NCBI RefSeq assembly: GCF_900107145.1
Contig: NZ_FNOW01000011.1
Span: 1-64,000 of the forward strand
Direction of reading: 5' to 3'
Length of the DNA stretch: 64,000 bases
Source of the DNA: Allochromatium warmingii
GTDB lineage: Bacteria; Pseudomonadota; Gammaproteobacteria; Chromatiales; Chromatiaceae
A program made the translations under genes and the position numbers. The notes beneath the pieces were generated by a model. That model saw only the letters and a program-made list of their open reading frames with translations. It had not been told where the DNA came from and did not search any database. Positions 38,063-47,179 of this stretch are shown piece after piece (within the stretch, counting starts at the first letter, position 1; each line of letters begins with the position of its first letter).

Positions 38063-38809
38063 GTGGAAATCCATTCGCTAACCCCCTATGCCGCCGGACT
38101 GCGCTCGATGCGTGTTGAAGCACGCGACGTGCCGCCGCCCGGACTTCAGGAACCGCCGACCGCCACGCCTCCGGCATCCGGTACCGAAAATCCGCGTGCC
38201 GTGACTGAAAGCGCCGCCACCGAGACGCCAGACACCACCCGCGACGACGATCCGACGACCGCTACAGCTACTGATGTCACCGGCGAACCGCTGACGCTCG
38301 ATGAACAAAGCCTGCTGGAGCAACTCAAGCAGCGCGATACCGAAGTACGCGCTCACGAACAGGCGCACATGGCCGCCGGTGGCGGTTACATCACCAGCGG
38401 CGCGAGTTATTCCTATCAAACTGGCCCCGACGGGCGGCGCTATGCCATCGGCGGTGAAGTGGGGATTGATACCGCGATGAATGCCGACGATCCCGAAGGC
38501 AATCTCATCAAAGCGCGGGCGATTATTCGGGCGGCGCTGGCTCCGGCGGAACCCTCATCGCAGGATGTGCGGGTCGCCGCTTCAGCGCGTGAAATGGAAA
38601 TCATCGCCCAGCAAGACATCCGCTCGCGTCAAGTCAAGCTCTATGAAACTGTGATGGAAAACGCGGCACGCGGGACGGCGGAGACAGAGGCTAACCCGCA
38701 TCGCAATACGGAGCCGGAGACCCGCCCAGCGATCTCTGCTGGACAGGCGCGTTTGACGCGACCGTTAACGCAGTTGGCGCAGACAAGCGGCGTGAATCGC
38801 TGGGCGTAG
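38063..38809 (+). CDS. SprA-related putative zinc metalloprotease
   Basis: A 248-aa protein of the SprA-related family. The conserved core is LKQRDTEVRAHEQAHMAAGG (HExxH with histidines near residues 97 and 101), SGASYSYQTGPDGRRYAIGG, and EVGIDTAMNADDPEGNLIKA. The HExxH site predicts zinc-dependent hydrolase activity, unproven for this family. The N-terminal 75 residues are proline/threonine-rich and probably disordered. No clear signal peptide is seen. GTG start at 38063. It sits upstream of several small genes of unknown role. Confidence 0.85.
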   Translation: MEIHSLTPYAAGLRSMRVEARDVPPPGLQEPPTATPPASGTENPRAVTESAATETPDTTRDDDPTTATATDVTGEPLTLDEQSLLEQLKQRDTEVRAHEQAHMAAGGGYITSGASYSYQTGPDGRRYAIGGEVGIDTAMNADDPEGNLIKARAIIRAALAPAEPSSQDVRVAASAREMEIIAQQDIRSRQVKLYETVMENAARGTAETEANPHRNTEPETRPAISAGQARLTRPLTQLAQTSGVNRWA

Positions 38810-38869
38810 AGACATGCGCCTCCAGTGCGCTGAGGGACTAGAGGCGAGGTGAGCGCGTACCGAACCAAC

Positions 38870-39094
38870 CTAAGCCGTGGTATCGATGTTCTGACCTTTT
38901 AAGCTATCCGTAGACAACGGGGTCGGCGCTGCGGGTGGCGGGATGTCAGCCAGCGGCACCTGTGGTGTCACGATGGTCTCGGCTTGGCGTTTCGCGGTTG
39001 CCTGTTCTGTGGCCAGCCCAGCATTGGCAGCGGCTGGCGTGCTGGCAAGCGTGTTGGTCTGGGTGGGTAGAGCGTTGACCGATAAAATATCCAT
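38870..39094 (-). CDS. Small conserved hypothetical protein
   Basis: A 74-aa protein I do not recognise. It begins MDILSVNALPTQTNTLAS and is rich in alanine, threonine and proline, probably unfolded. ATG 39094 has an upstream GCGAGGT ribosome site, which makes it a likely real gene. The MDI start resembles small motility-associated proteins of the YjfB type, but the match is weak. Confidence 0.5.
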   Translation of the reverse strand: MDILSVNALPTQTNTLASTPAAANAGLATEQATAKRQAETIVTPQVPLADIPPPAAPTPLSTDSLKGQNIDTTA

Positions 39095-39343
39095 CGCGTG
39101 ACCTCGCATACATGCTGAGTGAATGGCTGTAAATAGCTATCGCAAGCAGGCGGTGCGCTCCAGCCCCAGTGGCTGAAGTCATGTTGACAGCATAGACCAG
39201 TCTGGGCGCAGTGTTTGCGATCAAGCGCACATTTTTAACGTTGAGACGGCGAAATTTGGCTGTGTCTGACCCGCTGGCCAGCGGGTTTTGGCTCAAGTTT
39301 GCCATTCCGGCGTCGTTAACGAGCGTGTATTCTGGAGGAACAG

Positions 39344-39673
39344 ATGGACAGCATGTCAGGTAACCCGAATAGCGCGTTCAAGCCGGTGAAGCCGGTCAAG
39401 CATCGTCACGCACGTTTTGATCCAATCCGACTGATGAGCGGATTTTTGCCAGCATTTCGGCATTTGGAAACCGGCGAAATTCGCTTGTGTCAACTGGCCG
39501 ATGGTCGGATTGCGCGGCGACATTTGCTCGATTCACTGCCGGATGACTGGATTTTGGAGCGCGATGCCAGCGGACGCCCGGCGGCGTTGGTCAGTGAGAT
39601 TGAACCCGGCTTTTTGCGCGGGATTCAGTTTTGGACGCTGCAAAATCTCGCCAATCCTCGGTTAGATGGCTAG
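39344..39673 (+). CDS. Conserved hypothetical protein, 109 aa
   Basis: Unrecognised. The ATG is preceded by an excellent ribosome site (TGGAGGAACAG), so expression is likely. The protein has a basic start (KPVKPVKHRHARFDPIRL) and a compact C-terminal half (LETGEIRLCQLADGRIARRHLLDSLPDDWILERD). No membrane segment or signal peptide. It lies 41 bp upstream of the PilZ gene on the same strand, so the two may be expressed together. Confidence 0.65.
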   Translation: MDSMSGNPNSAFKPVKPVKHRHARFDPIRLMSGFLPAFRHLETGEIRLCQLADGRIARRHLLDSLPDDWILERDASGRPAALVSEIEPGFLRGIQFWTLQNLANPRLDG

Positions 39674-39714
39674 GGTCGGCTGTAGACGGTCTGACGGTCT
39701 GACGCCATAACGCC

Positions 39715-39999
39715 ATGAGCCAAACGAGCGAAAAACGCCTCCATCCGCGTCTGCCGGTTGTAGTAGAGGTCGAGCTGCATCGTCCGGGATTGCCGATGCG
39801 TGTCGTGTGGACGGAAGATTTAAGTAACGGCGGGGTCATGCTGGCAATGAATGACCAGAGTGATTGGCCGCCGCTGGGTTCCAGAGTACAGATTCGGGTC
39901 TCCGGCTTGCTTGGCGGCGGTGAGGAAGGCCCGTTAGTGGATGCGATGGTGGTGCGTCATACGCAAACCGGGATCGCCGTGCAGTTTGATAATCCTTAG
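39715..39999 (+). CDS. PilZ-domain c-di-GMP-binding protein
   Basis: A 94-aa single PilZ domain. The two c-di-GMP contact motifs are present: RxxxR as RLHPR near residue 8, and the DxSxxG motif as DLSNGGVM near residue 37. Single-domain PilZ proteins act as c-di-GMP effectors for motility, exopolysaccharide or pilus function. A two-receiver GGDEF cyclase is encoded 3.4 kb away. Confidence 0.9.
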   Translation: MSQTSEKRLHPRLPVVVEVELHRPGLPMRVVWTEDLSNGGVMLAMNDQSDWPPLGSRVQIRVSGLLGGGEEGPLVDAMVVRHTQTGIAVQFDNP

Positions 40000-40091
40000 G
40001 GCAGCTTCCAGCGGCCAGCTTTCAGCACTCTCCGCACGACCGCCCATCCCTGCGCCGCCGACAGCGCCCCTTTTGCCGCGAGGTTTCGGCG

Positions 40092-41057
40092 ATGTTTACT
40101 ACCACTGCTACGCATTCAACGACCCTGACGGTTACGACCGCTCGCATGACGGTGCAGTCTGATGGCGGCGACCGCCCCAGTCGCGCTCCGCAGACAGCGC
40201 CCGCGCCTATGCCGCTGCTGCCACGTCCAGCGGCTCTACCATCATCGCGCTCCAGCACGGCTGATACCCTGACATTATCGGAGCAAATCCGCGATCAGCT
40301 TGAGCAAGATCCCGATTATCAGATTTTGCGCCGCGCCTTTGCGCTCAACCGCGACGTGGAACTAACCACCGAGCGCACCGCAGCGTCAACCTCAAGCCGC
40401 GAAGCGACGACCGCCAGCTTCACCATTCAGGCCAGCACGCGCCGCTTTGAACTCGCTGTGCGCACTACGGATGACGCGGCGGTGCTGATGGTGCAGCGCG
40501 GTGCGACCGCACAGCGGCTCGCGATGCAGATCACCATCGGCGATCCAGCCGAGGCGCAGGTTGCCGATCCGCTGGTGCTCGATTTGGGCGGTCAGGGCGT
40601 GAGCACGACCGGATTGGCCAACGGGATCGACTTTGATCTTACCGGCGATGGTCAGCTTGAGCGCATCAGTACCGTCAGCGGCGCGAGCTGGTTTCTCGCT
40701 CTCGATTGGAATGCCAATGGACGTATCGACGATGGACGCGAATTATTTGGCGATCAACGCGGCGCGGCCAATGGCTTTGCGGAACTGGCCCGCCATGATG
40801 ACAGCGGCGATGGGCGGATTGATGCGCAGGATGCGATTTTTAACAGCCTGCGCTTGGTGCAACTCCACGCCGACGGTTCGCAGTCCACACAAACGCTCGA
40901 AGCAGCGGGAGTGAGCGCCATTGAGCTAGATCATCGTCAGGTGCAACGTGCGCTCAATGCCTACGATCATGTCGCGCAGAGCGGGCGCTTTATTCGCACG
41001 GATGCCACCGTCGGGGAAGCCGCCGATGTGCTCCTCGGCTATCATACGGTCGCCTGA
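40092..41057 (+). CDS. EF-hand-like calcium-binding protein
   Basis: A 321-aa protein. After a disordered threonine/proline-rich leader (1-60), the C-terminal two thirds carry the pattern found in large RTX-type proteins: PLVLDLGGQGVSTTGLANG, then FDLTGDGQLERI, LDWNANGRIDDGRELFGDQ and DDSGDGRIDAQDAIF. These are two to three DxDxDG calcium loops. No Sec signal is apparent. The role could be calcium-dependent folding of a secreted or cytoplasmic protein. It is free-standing, which is unusual as this block is normally a part of a bigger toxin or adhesin. Confidence 0.75.
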   Translation: MFTTTATHSTTLTVTTARMTVQSDGGDRPSRAPQTAPAPMPLLPRPAALPSSRSSTADTLTLSEQIRDQLEQDPDYQILRRAFALNRDVELTTERTAASTSSREATTASFTIQASTRRFELAVRTTDDAAVLMVQRGATAQRLAMQITIGDPAEAQVADPLVLDLGGQGVSTTGLANGIDFDLTGDGQLERISTVSGASWFLALDWNANGRIDDGRELFGDQRGAANGFAELARHDDSGDGRIDAQDAIFNSLRLVQLHADGSQSTQTLEAAGVSAIELDHRQVQRALNAYDHVAQSGRFIRTDATVGEAADVLLGYHTVA

Positions 41058-41165
41058 GCACTGCGAACGCTTGAAGCCGGGCACCAACCAGTCATGTCGA
41101 AAGCGGGACAGATGCTGCTAGACTAGCCGTTGTGTTCGATTTCTTCTTCACGGAATCCAGTTGTT

Positions 41166-42386
41166 ATGTCGCAGACGCCCGGGAATTCAGAAATTGTATC
41201 AATACTGGCCGAAATCGAGCTGACCCGCGACCTCAGTGACGAGGCGCGGGCGCAGGTGGCAACCCAGTGCCTTCAAATCGATGTGGCAGCCGGGCGGCCG
41301 ATTGAAGCCAGCGTTTTGCATCAAGCGCGATGTTTTTTGGTCGATGGTCATGTCACGCGCCATGAATATGGGCTAACTGAGACGCTGGAAGCCTACGCCG
41401 GATTGAGCGAACCGATTGATTTAATCGGCGATGACAGCGCCCCGGATTGGCAGTTGCGGACAGAAACGCCCTGCATGTTGCTGCAAATTCCGACAGCGGC
41501 GCTCGCTGCCGTGCTGTCTACCGGCGTCGAGGTCACTGACATCGAACTCGATCCGCAAGAAACTGCGTTTTTGACTGAACTCTATCAGCTTATCAATAGC
41601 AATCAGTTGGCGCTTCCGGCGCGGCCCGAAGTGGCGCTCAAAGTGCAAGAGCTGACCAGCGATCCTGATACCGGCATCGACCAACTGACCGAGATCATTC
41701 AGCGCGACGGCACCATCGCCGGGGCGCTCCTGCACACGACAAATAGCCCACTGTTTCGCGCCGTCAAGGAAATCAAAACCATCCGTGAAGCCGTGCTGCG
41801 GCTGGGTTTTCGCAACACGCGGATGCTGGCGGTCAACATCGCCTTGCGCCAAGCGTTCCATGCCAAGCATCAACTCACGCGCCAAGCGATGCAGGATTCA
41901 TGGAACGAAAGCGTACTCTGCTCCGTGTATAGCTATGTCATCGCCGAAGTCAGCCACACTCTCGACCGCGAGCGGGCGCTGCTTGCCGGGTTAGTTGCAG
42001 GGATTGGCGCGGTGCCCATCATTCAATTCATTGAAGCACGCGGCGCGACACAAACTGCCGCCGTGCTGCAATCGCTGATTACGAAGCTCGCCAGCATTAC
42101 CGGCGTGCTGGTTATCAACTATTGGGCGCTCGGTGATGATTTAGTCTCAGTCGCCGAGCATTATGGTGATTGGAACTATCACGCTCCCGCACCGGATTAT
42201 GCGAGCATTGCGATTGTGGCGCGTTGGGCGGCGCTCTACAGCGAAGGGCGAGCGGTGCCCGATGCGCAGAGCGTACCGGCATTTGGCGTGCTCGGTTTAG
42301 TGCCGCCGCTGCCCGGTGAGCCGATTACCGAACTCGCCGACAGTGAACCGATGCTCAAAAAATTAAAATCCATGTTCAATCTGTGA
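41166..42386 (+). CDS. HDOD-domain signalling protein with degenerate N-terminal domain
   Basis: A 406-aa protein. Residues about 1-135 look like a degenerate cyclic-nucleotide-binding-type fold (ILAEIELTRDLSDEARAQVA, DGHVTRHEYG). Residues about 155-350 form an HDOD domain (LPARPEVALKVQELTSDPDTG, LTEIIQRDGTIAGALLHTTNSP, AVLRLGFRNTRMLAVNIALR). HDOD proteins link to chemotaxis, c-di-GMP signalling and cell cycle, with no enzymatic residues for phosphodiesterase activity. ATG 41166 begins the natural sequence; the frame opens at 41130. Another HDOD gene follows 34 bp later. Confidence 0.88.
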   Translation: MSQTPGNSEIVSILAEIELTRDLSDEARAQVATQCLQIDVAAGRPIEASVLHQARCFLVDGHVTRHEYGLTETLEAYAGLSEPIDLIGDDSAPDWQLRTETPCMLLQIPTAALAAVLSTGVEVTDIELDPQETAFLTELYQLINSNQLALPARPEVALKVQELTSDPDTGIDQLTEIIQRDGTIAGALLHTTNSPLFRAVKEIKTIREAVLRLGFRNTRMLAVNIALRQAFHAKHQLTRQAMQDSWNESVLCSVYSYVIAEVSHTLDRERALLAGLVAGIGAVPIIQFIEARGATQTAAVLQSLITKLASITGVLVINYWALGDDLVSVAEHYGDWNYHAPAPDYASIAIVARWAALYSEGRAVPDAQSVPAFGVLGLVPPLPGEPITELADSEPMLKKLKSMFNL

Positions 42387-42420
42387 CGGCCCGCGTCACG
42401 CAAGTTGTGGAGTCTGTGGC

Positions 42421-43293
42421 GTGTCCTTACCGACCATTGAAAGCCTGATTAAAGGAAGCGGTCGCTTGCTGGCCATGCCGCGTGCGGTCGGCGATGTCTT
42501 GCATCTGCTCGATAGCCCCAACAGTCGTCAATCCGAAATTGCTCGCCATCTGGAGCAAGATCCAGCACTGGTAGCGATTTTATTGCGCTTGGCGAATAGC
42601 CCCGCCTTTGCACCGGCGCGTACTGTCGATTCAGTAGAGCGTGCGATAGTCTTACTCGGGCGCGAGCATTTACGGCGCTTGCTGGTTGCGAGTGCTTTAA
42701 CACAAGCTGCCGAACATTTGCCGAATCAGGAATTATTGCCGCTGGAAACCTTTTGGCGACATTCATCCTATTGCGCGGTGATTGCACGCATGTTAGCTGA
42801 AGAACTCGCACCGAATTTAGCCGGATCAGTATTTTTAGGCGGATTGCTGCATGATTTAGGGCAGTTATTTCTATTTACGCAAGAGCCGAATGCCGAACAT
42901 CAAGCCTTTCTCAATTCACTCGGCGATCTTGAAACCCTATCGCCATCGGATGCCGAACGCGCTGAATTGGGCTTCGATCATGCGCAACTCGGCGGCGCAT
43001 TAGCCGAGCACTGGGGCTTACCTGCGAGCTTAGTAGCCTGTATTCGCTACCACCACGAACCGTTAGCTGCACCCGAAGACTACGCGCTTGCGGTAGCGAT
43101 TATTCATGTCGCAAACAGTCTGGCACATTTAGCTGAATTTGATTCACGCGATTTGCTTGACGCCCCGCCGATTGAATCGTCGATTATTGAGCGTTTCAAG
43201 CTTGATGAAGCACGGGTGACGCAAATCATTGATGAAGCACAGCATCAGATTTTAGCAGTTGAAGCATTGCGGAATCCGAAGCTTGGTGAGTAA
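42421..43293 (+). CDS. HDOD-domain signalling protein
   Basis: A 290-aa single HDOD protein: LAMPRAVGDVLHLLDSPNS, EIARHLEQDPALVAILLRLANSP, AIVLLGREHLRRLLV. It keeps the HD-like GLLHDLGQLFLF and YHHEP. The GTG start at 42421 lies 34 bp after the preceding HDOD gene, suggesting a transcription unit. A dispersed repeat follows the stop. Confidence 0.9.
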   Translation: MSLPTIESLIKGSGRLLAMPRAVGDVLHLLDSPNSRQSEIARHLEQDPALVAILLRLANSPAFAPARTVDSVERAIVLLGREHLRRLLVASALTQAAEHLPNQELLPLETFWRHSSYCAVIARMLAEELAPNLAGSVFLGGLLHDLGQLFLFTQEPNAEHQAFLNSLGDLETLSPSDAERAELGFDHAQLGGALAEHWGLPASLVACIRYHHEPLAAPEDYALAVAIIHVANSLAHLAEFDSRDLLDAPPIESSIIERFKLDEARVTQIIDEAQHQILAVEALRNPKLGE

Positions 43294-43389
43294 TTGAGAC
43301 AGGATTAACAGGATTTTAAATACGCGCAAAACGCATTAAAATACCGAAATCCTGTCAATTCTGAATCATCCTGTCAATCCTGTCTCAAT
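43293..43389. repeat. Dispersed palindromic repeat, copy 4 (convergent gap)
   Basis: ATTGAGACAGGATT at 43293-43306 and its exact inverse AATCCTGTCTCAAT at 43376-43389 (14 bp perfect). Further GACAGGATT-type units lie inside each arm. It separates the convergent HDOD and GGDEF genes. Confidence 0.8.
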
Positions 43390-43406
43390 CTTCAATACGC
43401 CTGCTT

Positions 43407-44720
43407 TCATCCATCCGCGTCATCAATCACAAAGCGATTGCGTCCGCCCTGCTTGGCGCGATATAAACACGCATCCGCTCGATCAATCATTGCTTGCAGG
43501 CTCTCGCTTAAATCAAAGGTTGCGCCCAAGCTAATTGTGACTGATAAAGTCTGATCTTCATGCACAATCGGCGTCGATTCCACCGCCGAGCGCAGTCGCT
43601 CCAAAATCACTGCTAAATAATCGCGGTCGGTTCCGGTAAGCAGAATGCAAAATTCTTCACCACCATAACGCCCCAGCAAATCGGCTTCACGCACGCCGCT
43701 TGCCAAAATAGTCGCCACCTGTTTAATCACGCGATCCCCTGCTAAATGGCCGTAGGTATCATTGACACGCTTAAAATGGTCAATATCGAGCATGACGGCA
43801 GCAACCGCCATCTGTCGCCGCCGTGCTGCGGCGTGCAATGTTTCACCGGCGCTAAAAAAGTGTCGCCGGTTATATAATCCGGTCAAATAATCGCGTAACG
43901 CTGAATCGCGAATGGCACGGATCAGTTCGATTTGTTCAATATTTTGAATAATCCGGCAATAAAATTCTTCAACTAAAAAGGGTTTGGTAATAAAGTCATT
44001 GGCTCCGCTTTTCAGCAAGCGTGCCGAAAGTGCCGACGAGCTGAGTTCAGAGATGCCGATAATGGCTAATTCGGAACGCGAGTATTGTTGACGTAAGGCA
44101 CTAATCAGTGCCAGTCCATCCATTTCGGGCATATTGTAATCGGTAATCACCAGCTCAATGCCGGTTTCGCTGCGCATGATGTCCAGCGCCACCCGCCCAT
44201 TTTCCGCTTGCAGAACATGCAAGCGATGTTGCTCTAATAATTTAACTAAATAATTGCGGAATGAGCGTGAATCATCGACAACTAACACTTTGACGCTGCA
44301 ATTGCGATGAATGCGCCGCACCAGTGCGGCGACATGATCGATTTCATGTAGACTGCTTTTAAGTAAATAATCAACGATATTTTTAGCAAGAATACGCTCA
44401 CGAATGGCTTCATCATAATGCGCGGTTAAGACAATCACCGGTAAATCATGCGCTTGTACCAAATCAATTGCTTCACCTTCAATCGCATCCGGTAAATTTA
44501 GATCGACCACGGCGGCTAAAAATCGCTGTGGATTGTGACTGAGCAAAGCTTGCGCTTCGGCTAATGAACCGGCAATTTCCGATTCGACTCCAGCAATATC
44601 TTGGCAGCAGGCACGGAGCAGACGGCTAATAGCTTGGCTATCATCAATCAATAAAACGCGCTCGCCCGCATTGGCGGATGGAGCGGCGGGTGTCGCGGGC
44701 GGGGGCGTTGTGGGGGTCAC
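43407..44720 (-). CDS. Diguanylate cyclase with two receiver domains
   Basis: A 437-aa PleD-like protein. Receiver 1 (about 20-135) has LLIDDS and phospho-acceptor Asp in VVDLNLPDA. Receiver 2 (about 142-260) has VLVVDDSRSF, LVITDYNMPEMDG and FITKPF. The GGDEF domain (about 275-430) carries the active GGEEF signature (RYGGEEFCILL). The inhibitory I-site RxxD is present (READ, five residues before GGEEF), so product feedback inhibition is expected. It makes c-di-GMP when phosphorylated, like PleD. It is divergent from pta and convergent with the HDOD genes. Confidence 0.95.
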   Translation of the reverse strand: MTPTTPPPATPAAPSANAGERVLLIDDSQAISRLLRACCQDIAGVESEIAGSLAEAQALLSHNPQRFLAAVVDLNLPDAIEGEAIDLVQAHDLPVIVLTAHYDEAIRERILAKNIVDYLLKSSLHEIDHVAALVRRIHRNCSVKVLVVDDSRSFRNYLVKLLEQHRLHVLQAENGRVALDIMRSETGIELVITDYNMPEMDGLALISALRQQYSRSELAIIGISELSSSALSARLLKSGANDFITKPFLVEEFYCRIIQNIEQIELIRAIRDSALRDYLTGLYNRRHFFSAGETLHAAARRRQMAVAAVMLDIDHFKRVNDTYGHLAGDRVIKQVATILASGVREADLLGRYGGEEFCILLTGTDRDYLAVILERLRSAVESTPIVHEDQTLSVTISLGATFDLSESLQAMIDRADACLYRAKQGGRNRFVIDDADG

Positions 44721-45055
44721 GTCAACATCACCTGAGAGTCGTGGAGCGAGAATTGAACGGCATTTAGCTCGCGGCGTGAGCGGATGTGGTGCCTAAACAC
44801 GTTGCATCGCAGCAGCCGGACACGGAGAATCGCGAATTATAAAGAGACGGCCGACCAGTATGGCTGACATTTCGTGCTCTATCCCAGTAACCGCGACTTA
44901 ACTTTACTTTTAGCTAAATACCCGCGCTTTAGCATCCCTCAAGCCGTCACACCATCCCAACAGACCGCACGCAGCAGAATCTGCTATTTTTGTGCAGTGC
45001 GGCATGGCGGCGAATCACTGCTGCCGGTCTGGATTCTGTTTTTTGGGGAGTTGTG
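44721..45055. other. Divergent intergenic region with attenuator-like hairpin
   Basis: It lies between the divergent GGDEF and pta genes. No ORF seems real. At 44973-44992 AGCAG-AAT-CTGCT is followed by ATTTTT, a small terminator-like hairpin placed 70 bp before pta. Promoters of both genes should be here, but none is convincing by eye. Confidence 0.5.
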
Positions 45056-47179
45056 ATGCAAAGTATCTACATCGCCGGTGCCGGTGCCGGAAGCGGCAAG
45101 TCGGTGGTTGTGCTGGGATTTATGGAGATGTTGTCGGCAGTGGGCCGCCAAGTCGGATTTTTTCGGCCGTTCGCGCCTCAGGGCGTAGAGCTGGATAATC
45201 TGACGGCGCTGATTCGTGAACGCTACGCGCTGCCGTTTTCGCCCGAAATGCTCTACGGTTGTACAGTCGAAACGGCGCGGCAGTTTCTCGGCAGTGGGCG
45301 CTATGATGAGTTGCTCAAGCTCATTATGAACAAGTTCAAGCTGCTTGAAGAGCAGTGCGATCTGGTGGTCTGCGCGGGTACGGATTACAACGGGCTGATT
45401 CCGTCACTGGAATTTGGCTTTAATGTCGATCTGGCCAATAACTTCGGCTGTAGTCTGGTCGCGGTGGTCAAGGGTTTTGGGCGCTCGCCGCAGGAAGCCT
45501 GGGACGCGCTGCATATCACCCATGAGCTGATGCGCGAGCGCGGCGCGGATTTTCTCGCCAGTGTGGTCAATGGTGTGGCTCCCGAGGATTGGGAAACCGT
45601 ATGCAGCCGCGTACAGCATTTACGCACTGAAACCGAATCGATCTATGTGCTCCCGGAGCAAGCGACACTCGGGATGCCGACCGTCGGCGAGATTCGGCAG
45701 GCGCTGGGCGCGGCCTGTCTCTACGGCGAAGGCGATGCGCTGCATCAGGTGGTGACGAATTACAAGATCGCGGCGATGGAGATTCCCGATTTTCTGCGCT
45801 ATATCGAAGACGGTGCGCTCATCATCACCCCCGGCGACCGTTCCGACATCATCTTAGCTAGTCTCGCCGCCGATGCCTCGTCTGCGTTTCCGCGTGTCGC
45901 CGGATTGTTGCTGACCGGCGGGTTGCAACCGGCAGACAAAGTACGGGCGTTGATCGAGGGACTGCGCCGCACTAAGGTTGCCATTTTGCAGGTGCCGACC
46001 GATACCTTTACCACTGCGATGCAGGTCAGTCGCATCGAAGCTGGGCTGTTGCCGAGCGATGATCGCAAACTGGCCGCTGCACTCGGAGTGTTTGAGGCGC
46101 ATGTCGATCTTGACGAACTGCGCCGCCGCATCGCGGTGCATCATTCTGAGCGCGTCACGCCGCTGATGTTTGAATATGAGCTGATTCGTCGTGCTAAAAC
46201 GCGGCGTCAGCGCATCGTGTTGCCGGAGGGCGGCGATGAGCGCATCTTACGTGCTGCTGAAATTCTCGCCCTGCGTCAGGTTGCCGATCTGACGTTACTC
46301 GGCAATCCCGAGCGCATCCAGCGGCGGGCGGCGGAATTAGGCTTGAATCTCAATGACATCCGCATCATTGATCCCGCCGAATCACCGGATCGGCTGCGCT
46401 ATGCCCAGACCTATTATGAACTGCGCAAGCACAAGGGCATTTCGGAACAAATGGCCCATGATGTGCTGCAAGATGTCAGCTATTTTGGCACCTTGATGGT
46501 CTATCACGGCGACGCCGATGGTATGGTTTCGGGCGCGACCCACACCACCCAGCACACCATCCGTCCGTCATTCGAGACGGTCAAAACCAAGCCAGACGTG
46601 AAACTCGTCTCCAGCGTGTTTTTTATGTGTCTGCCAGATCGGGTGCTGGTTTATGGCGACTGCGCCGTCAATCCGAATCCCGATTCCGAAGAACTGGCCG
46701 ACATCGCCATCAGCTCGGCGCAGACGGCAACCGCGTTCGGCATTGAGCCACGGATTGCGATGCTGTCGTATTCGAGCGGCAGTTCCGGCAAGGGCGAGGA
46801 TGTTGACCGCGTGCGCGAGGCGGTGCGACTGGTGCGCCAGCGCCGTCCAGATCTCAAGGTTGAGGGGCCGATTCAGTATGACGCGGCGGTGGACATCGAG
46901 GTCGGGCGCTCGAAAATGCCCGACAGCGAGGTCGCTGGTCATGCCACAGTGCTGATTTTCCCCGATCTCAATACCGGCAATAACACCTATAAAGCGGTAC
47001 AGCGCAGTGCGGGCGCAGTGGCGATTGGGCCAGTTTTGCAAGGCTTAAACAAGCCGGTGAATGATCTCAGTCGCGGCTGTACTGTGACCGATATTGTCAA
47101 CACCGTAGCAATTACCGCAATTCAAGCGCAGGACGCGGCGACAGCCAGCCGTGCGCTCACACCGGAGGCCGCGCAATGA
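45056..47179 (+). CDS. pta: Phosphate acetyltransferase
   Basis: A 707-aa protein of the long Pta type. Residues 1-235 are an AAA/BioD-like P-loop domain (YIAGAGAGSGKSVVVLGF), about 236-350 a DRTGG domain, and about 385-705 the catalytic PTA_PTB domain (IVLPEGGDERILRAAEILA, VSGATHTTQHTIRPS, VEGPIQYDAAVD, LIFPDLNTGNNTYKAVQRS). It converts acetyl-CoA and phosphate to acetyl phosphate and CoA. GGGGAG (45045-45050) marks ATG 45056. It overlaps ackA by ATGA, so translation is coupled. Confidence 0.97.
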   Translation: MQSIYIAGAGAGSGKSVVVLGFMEMLSAVGRQVGFFRPFAPQGVELDNLTALIRERYALPFSPEMLYGCTVETARQFLGSGRYDELLKLIMNKFKLLEEQCDLVVCAGTDYNGLIPSLEFGFNVDLANNFGCSLVAVVKGFGRSPQEAWDALHITHELMRERGADFLASVVNGVAPEDWETVCSRVQHLRTETESIYVLPEQATLGMPTVGEIRQALGAACLYGEGDALHQVVTNYKIAAMEIPDFLRYIEDGALIITPGDRSDIILASLAADASSAFPRVAGLLLTGGLQPADKVRALIEGLRRTKVAILQVPTDTFTTAMQVSRIEAGLLPSDDRKLAAALGVFEAHVDLDELRRRIAVHHSERVTPLMFEYELIRRAKTRRQRIVLPEGGDERILRAAEILALRQVADLTLLGNPERIQRRAAELGLNLNDIRIIDPAESPDRLRYAQTYYELRKHKGISEQMAHDVLQDVSYFGTLMVYHGDADGMVSGATHTTQHTIRPSFETVKTKPDVKLVSSVFFMCLPDRVLVYGDCAVNPNPDSEELADIAISSAQTATAFGIEPRIAMLSYSSGSSGKGEDVDRVREAVRLVRQRRPDLKVEGPIQYDAAVDIEVGRSKMPDSEVAGHATVLIFPDLNTGNNTYKAVQRSAGAVAIGPVLQGLNKPVNDLSRGCTVTDIVNTVAITAIQAQDAATASRALTPEAAQ

